From Annona cherimola (lineage: Eukaryota; Streptophyta; Magnoliopsida; Magnoliales; Annonaceae), in assembly GCA_030490835.1 (NCBI GenBank), contig CM059971.1:49276012-49340011 (forward strand): a DNA stretch of 64,000 bases. The letters are read 5' to 3'. The position numbers and the translations under genes are program-made. The notes under the pieces are model-generated. The model worked only from the letters and a program-made list of their open reading frames with translations. It ran no database searches and was not told the origin of the DNA. This document shows, in pieces, positions 36,367 through 49,600 of this stretch; within the stretch, counting starts at the first letter, position 1; every line of letters begins with the position of its first letter.

Positions 36367-39300
36367 TGAAGTTCCTTTCATCCGATTCAGTTGTATTGAA
36401 TCTTTTGGAATGCGTTAAAGTTTACTCGTTCTCATTACAGTCAAATCAAGTCAATCAGATTGAGTTATACTCAATTCTAACGAATCAAAGTTCATTCTAT
36501 GAAACTCAATTCATTCGATTCGATTTGAATGCCTTTAAGGTCTTCCGTTCTCGTTCGAATGTAAATTAAATAAAGGGATTGTTGTTAATTGTTGTTCATT
36601 TAAGTTCCTCTCGTCCCATTCAGTTGTTTTGAATCAACTGGAATGCGTTAAAAGTTTACTCATTCCACTTACAGTCAAATCAAGTCAATTAGATTTAGTC
36701 GTAATCAATTCCAGCTAATCAAAGTTCATTTTATCAAACTCTTTTCATTTAATTCGATTTCAATGCCTTTAAGGTCATTCCTTGTCGTTCGAATGTAAAT
36801 GAAATAAAGGGATTGTTGTTAATTGTTGTTAATTGAAGTTCCTTTCCTCCAATTCAGTTGTTTTGAACGTATTGGAATGCGTTAAAGTTTACTCGTTCTC
36901 ATTACAATCAAATCAAGTCAATTAGATTGAGTTATACTCAATTCTAATTAATCAAAGTTCATTCTATCAAACTCAATTCATTTGATTCGATTAGAATGCC
37001 TTTAAGGTCATCCGTTGTCGTTCGAATGTAAATGAAATCAAGGGATTGTTGTTAATTGTTGTTGATTGAAGTTCATTTCGTCCAATTCAGTTGTTTTGAA
37101 CCTATTGGAATGCGTTAAAGTTTACTCCTTCTCCTTACAGTCAAATCAAGTCAATTAGATTGAGTTATACTCAATTCTAACAAATCAAAGTTCATTGTAT
37201 TCAACTCAATTCATTTAATTCGATTAGAATGCCTTTAAGGTCATCCGTTGTCGTTCGAATGTAAATGAAATCAAGGGATTGTTGTTAATTGTTGTTGATT
37301 GAAGTTCCTTTCGTCCAATTCAGTTGTTTTGAATATATTGGAATGCGTTAAAGTTTACTCGTTCTCCTCACAGTCATATCAAGTCAATTAGATTGAGTCG
37401 TACTCAATTCTAACTAATCAAAGTTCATTCTATAAAACTCAATTCATTTGATTCGATTAGAATGCCTTTAAGGTCATCCGTTGTCGTTCGAATGTAAATG
37501 AAATCAAGGAATTGTTGTTAATTGTTGTTGATTGAAGTTCTTTTCGTCCAATTCAGTTGTTTTGAATCTTTTGAAATGCGTTAAAGTTTACTCGTTCTCA
37601 TTACAGTCAAATCAAGTCAATCAGATTGAGTTCTACTCAATTCTAACTAATCAAAGTTCATTCTATAAAACTCAATTCATTTGATTCGATTTGAATGCCT
37701 TTAAGGTCATCTGTTGTCGTTCGAATGTAAATGAAATCAAGGGATTGTCGTTTATTGTTGTTGATTGAAGTTCCTTTCGTCCAATTCAGTTGTTTTGAAC
37801 CTATTGGAATGCGTTAAAGTCTACTCGTTCTTATTACAGTCAAATCAAGTCAATTAGATTGAATTATACTCAATTCTAATTAATCAAAGTTCATTCTATC
37901 AAACTCAATTCATTTGATTCGATTAGAATGCCTTTAAGGTCATCCGTTGTCGTTCGAATGTAAATGAAATCAAGGAATTGTTGTTAATTGTTGTTGATTA
38001 AAGTTCTTTTCGTCCAATTCAGTTGTATTGAATCTTTTGGAATGCGTTAAAGTTTACTCGTTCTCATTACAGTCAAATCAAGTCAATCAGATTGAGTTAT
38101 ACTCAATTCTAACTAATCAAAGTTCATTCTATCAAACTTAATTGATTTGATTCGATTTGAATGCCTTTAAGGTCATCCGTTGTCGTTCGAATGTAAATGA
38201 AATAAAGGGATTGTTGTTAATTGTTGTTCATTGAAGTTCCTATCGTCCCATTCAGTTGTTTTGAATCTACTGGAATGCGTTAAAAGTTTACTCATTCCAC
38301 TTACAGTCAAATCAAGTCAATTAGATTTTGTTGTACTCAATTCCAGCTAATCAAAGTTCATTTTATCAAACTCAATTCATTTAATTCGATTTCAATGCCT
38401 TTAAGGTCATTCCTTGTCGTTCGAATGTAAATGAAATCAAGGAATTGTTGTTAATTGTTGTTGATTAAAGTTCTTTTCGTCCAATTCAGTTGTATTGAAT
38501 CTTTTGGAATGCGTTAAAGTTTACTCGTTCTCATTACAGTCAAATCAAGTCAATCAGATTGAGTTATACTCAATTCTAACTAATCAAAGTTCATTTTATC
38601 AAACTCAATTCATTTAATTCGATTTTAATGCCTTTAAGGTCATCCGTTGTCGTCCGAATGTAAATGAAATAAAGGGATTGTTGTTAATTGTTGTTCATTG
38701 AAGTTCCTCTCGTCCCATTCAGTTGTTTTCAATCTACTGGAATGCGTTAAAAGTTTACTCCTTCCACTTACAGTCAAATCAAGTCAATTAGATTTAGTTG
38801 TACTCAATTCCAGCTAATCAAAGTTCATTTTATCAAACTCAATTCATTTAATTCGATTTCAATGCCTTTAAGGTCATTCCTTGTCGTTCGAATGTAAATG
38901 AAATAAAGGGATTGTTGTTAATTGTTGTTCATTGAAGTTCCTTTCGTCCAATTCAGTTTTTTTGAATCTATTGGAATGTTTTAAAGTTTACTCGTTCAAC
39001 TTACAGTCAAATCAAGTCAATTAGATTGAGTTATACTCAATTCTAACTAATCAAAGTTCATTCTATCAAACTCAATTCATTTGATTCCATTTTAATGCGT
39101 TTAAAGTCATCCGTTGCCGTTCGAATGTAAATGAAATCAAGGGATTGTTGTTAATTGTTGTTGACTGAAGTTCCTTTCGTCCAATTCAGTTGTTTTGAAT
39201 CTTTTGAAATGCGTTAAACTTTACTCGTTCTCATTACAGTCAAATCAAGTCAATTGGATTGAGTTGTATTCAAATCAAGCTAATCAAAGTTCATTCTATC

Positions 39301-39398
39301 AAACTCAATTCATTTGATTCGATATCAATGCCTTTATGGTCATGCGTTGTCGTTCGAATGTAAATGAAATAAAGAGATTGTTGTTAAATGTTGTTGAT
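36367..39398 (+). repeat. 13-mer unit, 3,032 bp: G-H-I-L-E-A-B-C-M/B-C/M-M-J-K
   Basis: The C-M part is doubled through an M/B hybrid (38232: M with a GAAATCAAGGAATTG tail) and a C/M hybrid (38466: C start, CATTTTATC and CATTTAATTCG end). The second M (38699) has TTCCTCTCG, TTTCAATCTACTGG, ACTCCTTCCAC and TTTAGTTGTACTC, so it mixes H and M. H has CTCTTTTCATTTAATTC. The first E with CTCCTCACAG is at 37300. Confidence 0.85.
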
Positions 39399-42300
39399 TG
39401 AAGTTCCTTTCATCCGATTCAGTTGTATTGAATCTTTTGGAATGCGTTAAAGTTTACTCGTTCTCATTACAGTCAAATCAAGTCAATCAGATTGAGTTAT
39501 ACTCAATTCTAACGAATCAAAGTTCATTCTATGAAACTCAATTCATTCGATTCGATTTGAATGCCTTTAAGGTCTTCCGTTCTCGTTCGAATGTAAATTA
39601 AATAAAGGGATTGTTGTTAATTGTTGTTCATTTAAGTTCCTCTCGTCCCATTCAGTTGTTTTGAATCTACTGGAATGCGTTAAAAGTTTACTCATTCCAC
39701 TTACAGTCAAATCAAGTCAATTAGATTTAGTCGTAATCAATTCCAGCTAATCAAAGTTCATTTTATCAAACTCAATTCATTTAATTCGATTTCAATGCCT
39801 TTAAGGTCATTCCTTGTCGTTCGAATGTAAATGAAATAAAGGGATTGTTGTTAATTGTTGTTCATTGAAGTTCCTTTCCTCCAATTCAGTTTTTTTGAAT
39901 CTATTGGAATGTTTTAAAGTTTACTCGTTCTCATTACAGTCAAATCAAGTCAATTAGATTGAGTTATACTCAATTCTAACTAATCAAAGTTCATTCTATC
40001 AAACTCAATTCATTTGATTCCATTTTAATGCGTTTAAAGTCATCCGTTGCCGTTCGAATGTAAATGAAATCAAGGGATTGTTGTTAATTGTTGTTGATTG
40101 AAGTTCCTTTCGTCCAATTCAGTTGTTTTGAACCTATTGGAATGCGTTAAAGTTTACTCCTTCTCCTTACAGTCAAATCAAGTCAATTAGATTGAGTTAT
40201 ACTCAATTCTAACAAATCAAAGTTCATTGTATTCAACTCAATTCATTTAATTCGATTAGAATGCCTTTAAGGTCATCCGTTGCCGTTCGAATGTAAATGA
40301 AATCAAGGGATTGTTGTTAATTTTTGTTGACTGAAGTTCCTTTCGTCCAATTCAGTTGTTTTGAATATATTGGAATGCGTTAAAGTTTACTCGTTCTCCT
40401 CACAGTCATATCAAGTCAATTAGATTGAGTCGTACTCAATTCTAACTAATCAAAGTTCATTCTATAAAACTCAATTCATTTGATTCGATTAGAATGCCTT
40501 TAAGGTCATCCGTTGTCGTTCGAATGTAAATGAAATCAAGGAATTGTTGTTAATTGTTGTTGATTGAAGTTCTTTTCGTCCAATTCAGTTGTTTTGAATC
40601 TTTTGAAATGCGTTAAAGTTTACTCGTTCTCATTACAGTCAAATCAAGTCAATCAGATTGAGTTCTACTCAATTCTAACTAATCAAAGTTCATTCTATAA
40701 AACTCAATTCATTGGATTCGATTTGAATGCCTTTAAGGTCATCCGTTGTCGTTCGAATGTAAATGAAATCAAGGGATTGTCATTTATTGTTGTTGATTGA
40801 AGTTCCTTTCGTCCAATTCAGTTGTTTTGAACCTATTGGAATGCGTTAAAGTCTACTCGTTCTTATTACAGTCAAATCAAGTCAATTAGATTGAATTATA
40901 CTCAATTCTAATTAATCAAAGTTCATTCTATCAAACTCAATTCATTTGATTCGATTAGAATGCCTTTAAGGTCATCCGTTGTCGTTCGAATGTAAATGAA
41001 ATCAAGGGATTGTTGTTAATTGTTGTTGATTGAAGTTCTTTTCGTCCAATTCAGTTGTTTTGAATCTTTTGAAATGCGTTAAAGTTTACTCGTTCTCATT
41101 ACAGTCAAATCAAGTCAATCAGATTGAGTTCTACTCAATTCTAACTAATCAAAGTTCATTCTATAAAACTCAATTCATTGGATTCGATTTGAATGCCTTT
41201 AAGGTCATCCGTTGTCGTTCGAATGTAAATGAAATCAAGGGATTGTCGTTTATTGTTGTTGATTGAAGTTCCTTTCGTCCAATTCAGTTGTTTTGAACCT
41301 ATTGGAATGCGTTAAAGTCTACTCGTTCTTATTACAGTCAAATCAAGTCAATTAGATTGAATTATACTCAATTCTAATTAATCAAAGTTCATTCTATCAA
41401 ACTCAATTCATTTGATTCGATTAGAATGCCTTTAAGGTCATCCGTTGTCGTTCGAATGTAAATGAAATCAAGGAATTGTTGTTAATTGTTGTTGATTAAA
41501 GTTCTTTTCGTCCAATTCAGTTGTATTGAATCTTTTGGAATGCGTTAAAGTTTACTCGTTCTCATTACAGTCAAATCAAGTCAATCAGATTGAGTTATAC
41601 TCAATTCTAACTAATCAAAGTTCATTCTATCAAACTTAATTGATTTGATTCGATTTGAATGCCTTTAAGGTCATCCGTTGTCGTTCGAATGTAAATGAAA
41701 TAAAGGGATTGTTGTTAATTGTTGTTCATTGAAGTTCCTATCGTCCCATTCAGTTGTTTTGAATCTACTGGAATGCGTTAAAAGTTTACTCATTCCACTT
41801 ACAGTCAAATCAAGTCAATTAGATTTTGTTGTACTCAATTCCAGCTAATCAAAGTTCATTTTATCAAACTCAATTCATTTAATTCGATTTCAATGCCTTT
41901 AAGGTCATTCCTTGTCGTTCGAATGTAAATGAAATAAAGGGATTGTTGTTAATTGTTGTTCATTGAAGTTCCTTTCGTCCAATTCAGTTTTTTTGAATCT
42001 ATTGGAATGTTTTAAAGTTTACTCGTTCCACTTACAGTCAAATCAAGTCAATTAGATTGAGTTATACTCAATTCTAACTAATCAAAGTTCATTCTATCAA
42101 ACTCAATTCATTTGATTCCATTTTAATGCGTTTAAAGTCATCCGTTGCCGTTCGAATGTAAATGAAATCAAGGGATTGTTGTTAATTGTTGTTGACTGAA
42201 GTTCCTTTCGTCCAATTCAGTTGTTTTGAATCTTTTGAAATGCGTTAAACTTTACTCGTTCTCATTACAGTCAAATCAAGTCAATTGGATTGAGTTGTAT

Positions 42301-42429
42301 TCAAATCAAGCTAATCAAAGTTCATTCTATCAAACTCAATTCATTTGATTCGATATCAATGCCTTTATGGTCATGCGTTGTCGTTCGAATGTAAATGAAA
42401 TAAAGAGATTGTTGTTAAATGTTGTTGAT
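39399..42429 (+). repeat. 13-mer HOR copy 1, 3,031 bp: G-H-I/J-L-E-A-B-A-B-C-M-J-K
   Basis: 39866-40098 is an I/J hybrid: TTTCCTCC from I, then the T7 run and AATGTTTTAAAG from J, CTCATTAC from I and TTCCATTTTAATGCG from J. The A-B pair is doubled. Marker bases: TTTTTGTTGAC after L, CATTGGATTCG in both A copies, GTCATTTATTG in the first A, and CTCGTTCCACTTAC in J. Confidence 0.9.
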
Positions 42430-45400
42430 TGAAGTTCCTTTCATCCGATTCAGTTGTATTGAATCTTTTGGAATGCGTTAAAGTTTACTCGTTCTCATTA
42501 CAGTCAAATCAAGTCAATCAGATTGAGTTATACTCAATTCTAACGAATCAAAGTTCATTCTATGAAACTCAATTCATTCGATTCGATTTGAATGCCTTTA
42601 AGGTCTTCCGTTCTCGTTCGAATGTAAATTAAATAAAGGGATTGTTGTTAATTGTTGTTCATTTAAGTTCCTCTCGTCCCATTCAGTTGTTTTGAATCTA
42701 CTGGAATGCGTTAAAAGTTTACTCATTCCACTTACAGTCAAATCAAGTCAATTAGATTTAGTCGTAATCAATTCCAGCTAATCAAAGTTCATTTTATCAA
42801 ACTCAATTCATTTAATTCGATTTCAATGCCTTTAAGGTCATTCCTTGTCGTTCGAATGTAAATGAAATAAAGGGATTGTTGTTAATTGTTGTTCATTGAA
42901 GTTCCTTTCCTCCAATTCAGTTTTTTTGAATCTATTGGAATGTTTTAAAGTTTACTCGTTCTCATTACAGTCAAATCAAGTCAATTAGATTGAGTTATAC
43001 TCAATTCTAACTAATCAAAGTTCATTCTATCAAACTCAATTCATTTGATTCCATTTTAATGCGTTTAAAGTCATCCGTTGCCGTTCGAATGTAAATGAAA
43101 TCAAGGGATTGTTGTTAATTGTTGTTGATTGAAGTTCCTTTCGTCCAATTCAGTTGTTTTGAACCTATTGGAATGCGTTAAAGTTTACTCCTTCTCCTTA
43201 CAGTCAAATCAAGTCAATTAGATTGAGTTATACTCAATTCTAACAAATCAAAGTTCATTGTATTCAACTCAATTCATTTAATTCGATTAGAATGCCTTTA
43301 AGGTCATCCGTTGCCGTTCGAATGTAAATGAAATCAAGGGATTGTTGTTAATTTTTGTTGACTGAAGTTCCTTTCGTCCAATTCAGTTGTTTTGAATATA
43401 TTGGAATGCGTTAAAGTTTACTCGTTCTCCTCACAGTCATATCAAGTCAATTAGATTGAGTCGTACTCAATTCTAACTAATCAAAGTTCATTCTATAAAA
43501 CTCAATTCATTTGATTCGATTAGAATGCCTTTAAGGTCATCCGTTGTCGTTCGAATGTAAATGAAATCAAGGAATTGTTGTTAATTGTTGTTGATTGAAG
43601 TTCTTTTCGTCCAATTCAGTTGTTTTGAATCTTTTGAAATGCGTTAAAGTTTACTCGTTCTCATTACAGTCAAATCAAGTCAATCAGATTGAGTTCTACT
43701 CAATTCTAACTAATCAAAGTTCATTCTATAAAACTCAATTCATTGGATTCGATTTGAATGCCTTTAAGGTCATCCGTTGTCGTTCGAATGTAAATGAAAT
43801 CAAGGGATTGTCATTTATTGTTGTTGATTGAAGTTCCTTTCGTCCAATTCAGTTGTTTTGAACCTATTGGAATGCGTTAAAGTCTACTCGTTCTTATTAC
43901 AGTCAAATCAAGTCAATTAGATTGAATTATACTCAATTCTAATTAATCAAAGTTCATTCTATCAAACTCAATTCATTTGATTCGATTAGAATGCCTTTAA
44001 GGTCATCCGTTGTCGTTCGAATGTAAATGAAATCAAGGGATTGTTGTTAATTGTTGTTGATTGAAGTTCTTTTCGTCCAATTCAGTTGTTTTGAATCTTT
44101 TGAAATGCGTTAAAGTTTACTCGTTCTCATTACAGTCAAATCAAGTCAATCAGATTGAGTTCTACTCAATTCTAACTAATCAAAGTTCATTCTATAAAAC
44201 TCAATTCATTGGATTCGATTTGAATGCCTTTAAGGTCATCCGTTGTCGTTCGAATGTAAATGAAATCAAGGGATTGTCGTTTATTGTTGTTGATTGAAGT
44301 TCCTTTCGTCCAATTCAGTTGTTTTGAACCTATTGGAATGCGTTAAAGTCTACTCGTTCTTATTACAGTCAAATCAAGTCAATTAGATTGAATTATACTC
44401 AATTCTAATTAATCAAAGTTCATTCTATCAAACTCAATTCATTTGATTCGATTAGAATGCCTTTAAGGTCATCCGTTGTCGTTCGAATGTAAATGAAATC
44501 AAGGAATTGTTGTTAATTGTTGTTGATTAAAGTTCTTTTCGTCCAATTCAGTTGTATTGAATCTTTTGGAATGCGTTAAAGTTTACTCGTTCTCATTACA
44601 GTCAAATCAAGTCAATCAGATTGAGTTATACTCAATTCTAACTAATCAAAGTTCATTCTATCAAACTTAATTGATTTGATTCGATTTGAATGCCTTTAAG
44701 GTCATCCGTTGTCGTTCGAATGTAAATGAAATAAAGGGATTGTTGTTAATTGTTGTTCATTGAAGTTCCTATCGTCCCATTCAGTTGTTTTGAATCTACT
44801 GGAATGCGTTAAAAGTTTACTCATTCCACTTACAGTCAAATCAAGTCAATTAGATTTTGTTGTACTCAATTCCAGCTAATCAAAGTTCATTTTATCAAAC
44901 TCAATTCATTTAATTCGATTTCAATGCCTTTAAGGTCATTCCTTGTCGTTCGAATGTAAATGAAATAAAGGGATTGTTGTTAATTGTTGTTCATTGAAGT
45001 TCCTTTCGTCCAATTCAGTTTTTTTGAATCTATTGGAATGTTTTAAAGTTTACTCGTTCCACTTACAGTCAAATCAAGTCAATTAGATTGAGTTATACTC
45101 AATTCTAACTAATCAAAGTTCATTCTATCAAACTCAATTCATTTGATTCCATTTTAATGCGTTTAAAGTCATCCGTTGCCGTTCGAATGTAAATGAAATC
45201 AAGGGATTGTTGTTAATTGTTGTTGACTGAAGTTCCTTTCGTCCAATTCAGTTGTTTTGAATCTTTTGAAATGCGTTAAACTTTACTCGTTCTCATTACA
45301 GTCAAATCAAGTCAATTGGATTGAGTTGTATTCAAATCAAGCTAATCAAAGTTCATTCTATCAAACTCAATTCATTTGATTCGATATCAATGCCTTTATG

Positions 45401-45460
45401 GTCATGCGTTGTCGTTCGAATGTAAATGAAATAAAGAGATTGTTGTTAAATGTTGTTGAT
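42430..45460 (+). repeat. 13-mer HOR copy 2, 3,031 bp, near-identical tandem duplicate
   Basis: Same 13 monomers as the preceding unit, at the same length, with every marker base shared (TTTTTGTTGAC, GTCATTTATTG in the first A, CTCGTTCCACTTAC in J). I found no differing base in the segments compared by eye. It is the youngest large duplication in the window, or an assembly artefact. Confidence 0.9.
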
Positions 45461-46626
45461 TGAAGTTCCTTTCATCCGATTCAGTTGTATTGAATCTTTT
45501 GGAATGCGTTAAAGTTTACTCGTTCTCATTACAGTCAAATCAAGTCAATCAGATTGAGTTATACTCAATTCTAACGAATCAAAGTTCATTCTATGAAACT
45601 CAATTTATTCGATTCGATTTGAACGCCTTTAAGGTCTTCCGTTCTCGTTCGAATGTAAATTAAATAAAGGGATTGTTGTTAATTGTTGTTCATTTAAGTT
45701 CCTCTCGTCCCATTCAGTTGTTTTGAATCTACTGGAATGCGTTAAAAGTTTACTCATTCCACTTACAGTCAAATCAAGTCAATTAGATTTAGTCGTAATC
45801 AATTCCAGCTAATCAAAGTTCATTTTATCAAACTCAATTCATTTAATTCGATTTCAATGCCTTTAAGGTCATTCCTTGTCGTTCGAATGTAAATGAAATA
45901 AAGGGATTGTTGTTAATTGTTGTTCATTGAAGTTCCTTTCCTCCAATTCAGTTGTTTTGAACGTATTGGAATGCGTTAAAGTTTACTCATTCTCATTACA
46001 GTCAAATCAAGTCAATTAGATTGAGTTATACTCAATTCTAATTAATCAAAGTTCATTCTATCAAACTCAATTCATTTGATTCGATTAGAATGCCTTTAAG
46101 GTCATCCGTTGTCGTTCGAATGTAAATGAAATCAAGGGATTGTTGTTAATTGTTGTTGATTGAAGTTCCTTTCGTCCAATTCAGTTGTTTTGAACCTATT
46201 GGAATGCGTTAAAGTTTACTCCTTCTCCTTACAGTCAAATCAAGTCAATTAGATTGAGTTATACTCAATTCTAACAAATCAAAGTTCATTGTATTCAACT
46301 CAATTCATTTAATTCGATTAGAATGCCTTTAAGGTCATCCGTTGCCGTTCGAATGTAAAGGAAATCAAGGGATTATTGTTAATTGTTGTTGACTGAAGTT
46401 CCTTTCGTCCAATTCAGTTGTTTTGAATCTTTTGAAATGCGTTAAACTTTACTCGTTCTCATTACAGTCAAATCAAGTCAATTGGATTGAGTTGTATTCA
46501 AATCAAGCTAATCAAAGTTCATTCTATCAAACTCAATTCATTTGATTCGATATCAATGCCTTTATGGTCATGTGTTGTCGTTCGAATGTAAATGAAATAA
46601 AAAGATTGTTGTTAAATGTTGTTGAT
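45461..46626 (+). repeat. 5-mer deletion unit, 1,166 bp: G-H-I-L-K
   Basis: L passes directly to K, losing E through J. L has CCGTTGCCG and GTAAAGGAAATC and ends GTTGAC. G has CAATTTATTCG and TTGAACGCC. I has ACTCATTCTC. TTGAACGCC and ACTCATTCTC recur together at 52456 and 54787. The length equals the 19812 5-mer but the composition differs, so the two arose independently. Confidence 0.88.
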
Positions 46627-49600
46627 TGAAGTTCCTTTCATCCGATTCAGTTGTATTGAATCTTTTGGAATGCGTTAAAGTTTACTCGTTCTCATTACAG
46701 TCAAATCAAGTCAATCAGATTGAGTTATACTCAATTCTAACGAATCAAAGTTCATTCTATGAAACTCAATTCATTCGATTCGATTTGAATGCCTTTAAGG
46801 TCTTCCGTTCTCGTTCGAATGTAAATTAAATAAAGGGATTGTTGTTAATTGTTGTTCATTTAAGTTCCTCTCGTCCCATTCAGTTGTTTTGAATCTACTG
46901 GAATGCGTTAAAAGTTTACTCATTCCACTTACAGTCAAATCAAGTCAATTAGATTTAGTCGTAATCAATTCCAGCTAATCAAAGTTCATTTTATCAAACT
47001 CAATTCATTTAATTCGATTTCAATGCCTTTAAGGTCATTCCTTGTCGTTCGAATGTAAATGAAATAAAGGGATTGTTGTTAATTGTTGTTCATTGAAGTT
47101 CCTTTCCTCCAATTCAGTTTTTTTGAATCTATTGGAATGTTTTAAAGTTTACTCGTTCAACTTACAGTCAAATCAAGTCAATTAGATTGAGTTATACTCA
47201 ATTCTAACTAATCAAAGTTCATTCTATCAAACTCAATTCATTTGATTCCATTTTAATGCGTTTAAAGTCATCCGTTGCCGTTCGAATGTAAATGAAATCA
47301 AGGGATTGTTGTTAATTGTTGTTGATTGAAGTTCCTTTCGTCCAATTCAGTTGTTTTGAACCTATTGGAATGCGTTAAAGTTTACTCCTTCTCCTTACAG
47401 TCAAATCAAGTCAATTAGATTGAGTTATACTCAATTCTAACAAATCAAAGTTCATTGTATTCAACTCAATTCATTTAATTCGATTAGAATGCCTTTAAGG
47501 TCATCCGTTGCCGTTCGAATGTAAATGAAATCAAGGGATTGTTGTTAATTGTTGTTGACTGAAGTTCCTTTCGTCCAATTCAGTTGTTTTGAATATATTG
47601 GAATGCGTTAAAGTTTACTCGTTCTCCTCACAGTCATATCAAGTCAATTAGATTGAGTCGTACTCAATTCTAACTAATCAAAGTTCATTCTATAAAACTC
47701 AATTCATTTGATTCGATTAGAATGCCTTTAAGGTCATCCGTTGTCGTTCGAATGTAAATGAAATCAAGGAATTGTTGTTAATTGTTGTTGATTGAAGTTC
47801 TTTTCGTCCAATTCAGTTGTATTGAATCTTTTGGAATGCGTTAAAAGTTTACTCATTCCACTTACAGTCAAATCAAGTCAATCAGATTGAGTTCTATTCA
47901 ATTCTAACTAATCAAAGTTCATTCTATAAAACTCAATTCATTTGATTCGATTTGAATGCCTTTAAGGTCATCCGTTGTCGTTCGAATGTAAATGAAATCA
48001 AGGGATTGTCGTTTATTGTTGTTGATTGAAGTTCCTTTCGTCCAATTCAGTTGTTTTGAACCTATTGGAATGCGTTAAAGTCTACTCGTTCTTATTACAG
48101 TCAAATCAAGTCAATTAGATTGAATTATACTCAATTCTAATTAATCAAAGTTCATTCTATCAAACTCAATTCATTTGATTCGATTAGAATGCCTTTAAGG
48201 TCATCCGTTGTCGTTCGAATGTAAATGAAATCAAGGAATTGTTGTTAATTGTTGTTGATTAAAGTTCTTTTCGTCCAATTCAGTTGTATTGAATCTTTTG
48301 GAATGCGTTAAAAGTTTACTCATTCCACTTACAGTCAAATCAAGTCAATTAGATTTAGTCGTAATCAATTCCAGCTAATCAAAGTTCATTTTATCAAACT
48401 CAATTCATTTAATTCGATTTCAATGCCTTTAAGGTCATTCCTTGTCGTTCGAATGTAAATGAAATAAAGGGATTGTTGTTAATTGTTGTTCATTGAAGTT
48501 CCTTTCCTCCAATTCAGTTGTTTTGAACGTATTGGAATGCGTTAAAGTTTACTCGTTCTCATTACAGTCAAATCAAGTCAATTAGATTGAGTTATACTCA
48601 ATTCTAATTAATCAAAGTTCATTCTATCAAACTCAATTCATTTGATTCGATTAGAATGCCTTTAAGGTCATCCGTTGTCGTTCGAATGTAAATGAAATCA
48701 AGGGATTGTTGTTAATTGTTGTTGATTGAAGTTCCTTTCGTCCAATTCAGTTGTTTTGAACCTATTGGAATGCGTTAAAGTTTACTCCTTCTCCTTACAG
48801 TCAAATCAAGTCAATTAGATTGAGTTATACTCAATTCTAACAAATCAAAGTTCATTGTATTCAACTCAATTCATTTAATTCGATTAGAATGCCTTTAAGG
48901 TCATCCGTTGTCGTTCGAATGTAAATGAAATCAAGGGATTGTTGTTAATTGTTGTTGATTGAAGTTCCTTTCGTCCAATTCAGTTGTTTTGAATATATTG
49001 GAATGCGTTAAAGTTTACTCGTTCTCCTCACAGTCATATCAAGTCAATTAGATTGAGTCGTACTCAATTCTAACTAATCAAAGTTCATTCTATAAAACTC
49101 AATTCATTTGATTCGATTAGAATGCCTTTAAGGTCATCCGTTGTCGTTCGAATGTAAATGAAATCAAGGAATTGTTGTTAATTGTTGTTGATTGAAGTTC
49201 TTTTCGTCCAATTCAGTTGTTTTGAATCTTTTGAAATGCGTTAAAGTTTACTCGTTCTCATTACAGTCAAATCAAGTCAATCAGATTGAGTTCTACTCAA
49301 TTCTAACTAATCAAAGTTCATTCTATAAAACTCAATTCATTGGATTCGATTTGAATGCCTTTAAGGTCATCCGTTGTCGTTCGAATGTAAATGAAATCAA
49401 GGGATTGTCGTTTATTGTTGTTGATTGAAGTTCCTTTCGTCCAATTCAGTTGTTTTGAACCTATTGGAATGCGTTAAAGTCTACTCGTTCTTATTACAGT
49501 CAAATCAAGTCAATTAGATTGAATTATACTCAATTCTAATTAATCAAAGTTCATTCTATCAAACTCAATTCATTTGATTCGATTAGAATGCCTTTAAGGT

